Assembly (NCBI GenBank): GCA_013423325.1
Contig: BLJB01000003.1
Coordinates: forward strand, 186,001 to 250,000
Length of the DNA: 64,000 bases
DNA from: Usnea hakonensis
Lineage: Eukaryota > Ascomycota > Lecanoromycetes > Lecanorales > Parmeliaceae
Direction of reading: 5' to 3'
The position numbers and the translations under genes are program-made. The first letter of the stretch is position 1. Every line of letters begins with the position of its first letter. Shown one piece after another: positions 60,401 through 64,000 of this stretch. The notes below the pieces were generated by a model. The model did not search any database, was not told the DNA's origin, and saw only the letters and a program-made list of their open reading frames with translations.

Positions 60401-62164
60401 ATAGTCAATAGAAAGAAAGATTCGAAGGTTTCAAATCTCGCAAAACACTTTGAACAGCTTAGCCGTGAGTTTGAGAAAGAGCGTATTCGAGAGAGACGAC
60501 AACGCGCGGCAAAGAACCGACAAGCAAGAGCTTATCCCATGGCTGCTTCGAAGCCGATCGTTCAAATATATCGCAATGTACACGAAGCTGTCGAGGAGCG
60601 AGAGCCGTCAGACGAAGATCCCATGTCGTCAGATCCATCTCATATTGACGGAGAAAGGCCATCAAACACTATAAGTCATATGGCGGAAAGTACAGATTCA
60701 CAGACTCCTGGCGAAGGATTCCATGCGGAAGAGACTACAGCAGAGAACACAGAGATCGAGGATAATAATCATCCTGGTAGCCATGTCGGATCTGATGTTG
60801 AAGGCGAGGAGGCTCGAAGTGACGAAGAGCATTCCATTCTAGATGATATTCAAATTCCGGGGGCAGCTGATGAGCATCACGCACTGTCACCCGAAGAGGC
60901 TCAGCTCGACATCAAGCTTGATTTACCGAAGCATGAGAAGAGTTCGCTGATGAAGATGCTGACAAACTTCTGGGCAGAGAGATCCGCAAGCGGTTGGCAG
61001 CCTTTGGACTACCCTCTAAACGCAACAGACCACATATTTGCCGACTGCGATATCATCGTACGGGAGGATGAGCCTAGCTCCTTAATTGCTTTTGCTCTGG
61101 GATCAGCTGATTATCAAGCAAAACTAAGCAGCATAATAGAATTCGCCGAACCTCAGGAAGGCCAAGATGGCAAAGGCCAGCCACAAGATTTGGTCTCTAA
61201 TACCGGTGATGAAACCGAAGTTGAGCGTTCCCTTTTGAGACCTACAGGCACACATCTCAAATATCAATTCGCGGAAGGTTCAGCGAAGATGCTTTGCAAA
61301 GTGTTCTACGCCGAACAGTTTGACGCTCTTCGCAGAAAATGCGGTGTCTCCGAGCGTATTGTGGAGTCCCTCTCACGCTGTATGAAATGGGATAGCAAAG
61401 GCGGCAAAACAAAATCAGTCTTCCTTAAGACTCTGGATGATCGCTTTGTTCTCAAGTCCCTCTCCCCAATCGAGACCCAAGCCTTTCTTCGTTTCGCTCC
61501 TGCCTACTTCCGCATACTGTCGGAATCCCTTTTCCACGAGCTTCCGTCAGTCATCGCGAAGATGCTAGGTTTTTACCAAATCATCATCAAGAACCCCGTC
61601 ACAGGCATCGAGTTCAACTGGTTCCTCCTCGTCATGGAGAACCTCTTCTACGACCGCTCCCCAACCCGCATCTTCGACCTCAAAGGCTCCATGCGCAACC
61701 GCCGCATCCAATCCACAGGCGAGCAAAACGAAGTCCTCCTCGACGAAAACATGGTCGAATTCATCTACGAATCCCCCCTCTTCTCGCGCGAACACTCCAA
61801 AAAGCTCCTCCGCGCCAGCGTCTGGAACGACACCCTCTTCCTCTCCCGCCAAAACGTCATGGACTACTCCCTCATGATCGCCATCGATGAGAACCGCAAG
61901 GAACTCGTCGTCGGCATCATCGATTGCATCCGCACGTATACCTGGGATAAGAAGCTCGAGAGCTGGATCAAGGATCGTGGAAAGAATCGGCCGACGGTGA
62001 CGAGTCCGAAGGAGTATAAGAGTAGGTTTCGGGAGGCGATGGGGCGGTATGTGTTGCAGGCGCCGAATTGTTGGCATCAGTTCAAGGCGCAGCAGGTGGA
62101 GACGAGGGCGTTGAGGTCGGATGATCCGGGGGATGATAGGGAGGTGCAGGTTGTGGGGCTGTGA
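54449..62164 (+). CDS. FAB1: 1-phosphatidylinositol-3-phosphate 5-kinase Fab1/PIKfyve
   Basis: The model has two exons, 54449-56018 and 56076-62164, with a 57-bp phase-1 intron inside the FYVE finger (2552 aa). Fab1 makes PI(3,5)P2 from PI3P on vacuole and endosome membranes. After a disordered N-terminus the FYVE finger reads CFYCGDTFSTFRRKHHCRTC, with the R-K-H-H-C-R PI3P-binding motif at about residues 510-530. A TCP-1/chaperonin-like domain lies near 1010-1140 (LVERNVSGLALEFL, LRGDNDATLAKMK), followed by the Cys/His-rich region (CCRICGKETQVMP). The kinase core is at the C-terminus: VFLKTLDDRFVLKSL near 2300, IFDLKGSMRNR near 2390, NVMDYSLMIAID near 2450 and IIDCIRTYTWDKKLE. All catalytic signatures are present and the gene is intact. 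Confidence 0.97.
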
Positions 62165-62425
62165 GGGGGGATTTGTTTTTTGGTGAATTGGCATACATTA
62201 GCGTTTAGCGTTGCATTTTTGTTGTATGAAATAGTGGGATTCTTGGATGGGGGTTATGCATAAACGACGTGATTATTCTAGAAGTCTGTAACGGCCTCAG
62301 GATGCTGTCTAAGAGTATTATGCTCCAAGATCGGTCTCCCTCTGAAAGCTACTGACCAGCACAAGGCCTAAAAAGAAAAATTGGGCAGGAACAACTCCCT
62401 CTTGATATTAATTCATCATGATCTT

Positions 62426-64000
62426 TCACACTTCCAAATCCACCTCCTCGTCCATTCCCGCCACCGCATCTCCCTCCTCGCCCCTCTTCTGCAATTCCCA
62501 CCCCTTCTTCACCGCCCCCGCAATCCCACTCAACAGTTGCTCCAAATCTCTCTTCTTCTTCTCCTTGACCACCTCCTCTTTCCGAACCCTGATATCCTTC
62601 CTCACCCTGATATCCTTCCTCTCGTTCTCCAGCCGCTTCAACTCTTTCTTCAAACCCCTTTCCTCTTTCGCTGCGGCCCGGACACGAGAATGTAAAGCCG
62701 TATTCGTATTCAACGTGGTCGTTAATTGCAGGAGGCGGGTGGCTAGTTCCTGCGCGTAGAGATCTGTGGTTTTCTTGGTAAGTTTGAGCTGGGATGGGTT
62801 GGGGTCGGAGTTAATCTGTTCGGCGAGGGAGGCGCTGGATTTGGCGAGGATTTCGGAGCAGATTTGGGAGAGGACGTCGACTGCGTTGACGGTTTGGTTG
62901 GTGATTGTGGGGCGAGGAGGGTGGGAGGTGGATAAGGGATCTTCTTCAATGTCGGAGGGCGTGGGTGAGCGGATAGAGTAGATGGTTATTGGGATGGTGT
63001 TTTTGGGAGGTGCACGCGTTTTGGGGGCTGTGGCGGCAGGCTTGGGTTTGACGTTGCTAGATGTGAGGGTCCTGGGGGCTTTGGTGGGTTGTGAGGTTGG
63101 TGAGGATGTATCGGTTTTGCGTGGTCGACCTCGCTTCCTCTTTTCTGGTAAGACTGGGACTCGGACTTCTTTCTCTTCTTCGGGCGCGTCTCTCGAGGCT
63201 CCTTGGTCGGGTTTGTCAATATTGTTTTCGGATATTGGCTTGGCTTTGGGTCTTCCACGTCTAGCCTGGGGCTTGTTCTTGAGTCCAGATCCTCGCCGTT
63301 CGGTTTCCCCTTCATCTTCGGGTACATGCTCGACGCTCTTTGCCTGTGCTTCTCTGGTGACCTCTTCCAATGGTTTTTTAGCTCTAGGCCGTCCGCGTTT
63401 GGCAGCGGGCTTTTTATTCAACTCGTCTCTTGGGTTTATTTGAACGCTTCTCCCTATCCAGCTAGCTGACCCTTTTGGCGTAGCGAGGTCCATGGACTTT
63501 CTCTTAGGCTTCTGTTGCCCGATTGATTTCCGCTTTTTCCTTTTTGGCTTCTGTGATTGCTTTTCTGCGTCCGTTGCAGCAGCCCCTTGTTCCTCAGTCC
63601 CATGGCCGATTGAGTCTACTTCGAAGTCGTCAGGCTTTCCAGCATCCTGAATTGTTTCTGGGGCACCTGCTGTATTGGTCTCTTCTTGGGCCTTTGGTCT
63701 CCTGTAAGTTAGCGTCATGCCAGCTTTGGCGCTCTTCTTTGGCTTTTGACCAACGGTCACCCGCTTCCTCTTTTTAGTCTTCGTTTTCGGAGACTTTGCA
63801 GTTTTCATGACAGCAGCCTCTTCACCCTCGACCCCGTGGTCTAAAGATACAGCCTCGACCTCAGTAGGTCTCTCCGTGTTCTGGATTGCCTCATGAGTAT
63901 CTTCTGCGCTTATGATCTCGTTCAGGGTCTTTGAAGCCTTTGGCGCACGCCCGGTCCGAGTAGAGCTTGGTTTGGCATGTTTCCTTGGCAGCTCTTCAAC
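62426..64000 (-). CDS. AT-hook protein with CENP-Q-like C-terminus (partial, 5' end cut)
   Basis: This is an open minus-strand frame from the right edge to TGA at 62426-62428 (524 codons visible, no start in view beyond internal Met). The visible N-terminal 400 residues are highly basic and disordered with three AT-hook cores: KRGRPRAKK, RRGRPKAK and KRGRPRKTD. The C-terminal 170 residues are helical and coiled-coil (VNAVDVLSQICSEILAKS, LATRLLQLTTTLNTN, KKELKRLENERKD), in the arrangement of the fungal CENP-Q/Fta7 kinetochore family of the COMA complex. The AT-hook DNA binding is read from motifs; the kinetochore assignment is inference. A short in-frame duplication gives KDIRVRKDIRVRK. Confidence 0.75.
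   Translation of the reverse strand, partial: VEELPRKHAKPSSTRTGRAPKASKTLNEIISAEDTHEAIQNTERPTEVEAVSLDHGVEGEEAAVMKTAKSPKTKTKKRKRVTVGQKPKKSAKAGMTLTYRRPKAQEETNTAGAPETIQDAGKPDDFEVDSIGHGTEEQGAAATDAEKQSQKPKRKKRKSIGQQKPKRKSMDLATPKGSASWIGRSVQINPRDELNKKPAAKRGRPRAKKPLEEVTREAQAKSVEHVPEDEGETERRGSGLKNKPQARRGRPKAKPISENNIDKPDQGASRDAPEEEKEVRVPVLPEKRKRGRPRKTDTSSPTSQPTKAPRTLTSSNVKPKPAATAPKTRAPPKNTIPITIYSIRSPTPSDIEEDPLSTSHPPRPTITNQTVNAVDVLSQICSEILAKSSASLAEQINSDPNPSQLKLTKKTTDLYAQELATRLLQLTTTLNTNTALHSRVRAAAKEERGLKKELKRLENERKDIRVRKDIRVRKEEVVKEKKKRDLEQLLSGIAGAVKKGWELQKRGEEGDAVAGMDEEVDLEV

Noticed and set aside
1..64000. CRISPR arrays, prophage or bacterial insertion sequences
   Set aside because: There are no regularly spaced repeats, and the gene structures are spliced and eukaryotic throughout.

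Overview
The window is nuclear DNA of a filamentous ascomycete (Pezizomycotina). The evidence is gene structure and content. Genes are split by short GT-AG introns, mostly 45-110 bp, several with a CTAAC/CTAAT-type branch site near the 3' end. The content includes a fungal NACHT/STAND protein, a zinc-cluster-less fungal transcription-factor-domain protein, a SUR7/PalI protein, a Tpp1/Est3-type telomere protein, Fab1 with a FYVE finger and a CYT-18-type mitochondrial tyrosyl-tRNA synthetase. I cannot fix the class or genus. All joined gene models are my own splices made by eye.

Layout, left to right. Positions 1-8.4 kb hold a glutaminyl cyclase cut by the left edge, a small mitochondrial membrane protein, a basic nuclear protein and MSH6. 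At 8.4-10.4 kb is a five-exon cytochrome P450. From 10.4 to 25 kb the sequence looks accessory: a 4-kb gene-poor stretch, an unusual protein kinase, a large Ser/Thr-rich secreted-protein gene with several reading-frame lesions, a second secreted-protein gene with a frameshift near its start, an AT-rich repeat-like stretch and a small ankyrin protein. At 25.5-35 kb are a raffinose-synthase-like GH36 enzyme, mitochondrial TyrRS, a small secreted protein, a perfect 23-bp hairpin and a SUR7-like protein. At 35-42 kb are a NACHT NTPase and a fungal transcription-factor-domain protein. From 42.6 kb to the right edge the content is mostly housekeeping: a WDR6/Trm734-type WD40 protein with an inserted domain, an intron-containing tRNA-Val, the Tpp1/Est3-like telomere protein, Fab1 in head-to-head orientation with it, and an AT-hook protein with a CENP-Q-like tail cut by the right edge.

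The genes do not form a single pathway or a biosynthetic cluster. Several belong to genome maintenance (MSH6, telomere protein, CENP-Q-like) and translation (TyrRS, tRNA-Val, Trm734-like), which fits a core chromosomal arm interrupted by an accessory patch at about 10-25 kb. I found no CRISPR array, no intact transposon and no clear undescribed multigene system. The most unusual items are the paired decayed secreted-protein genes, the catalytic-loop-variant kinase, the isolated hairpin, and two domain architectures (Tpp1/Est3 OB-fold plus C2H2 fingers; WD40 plus an inserted non-WD domain).
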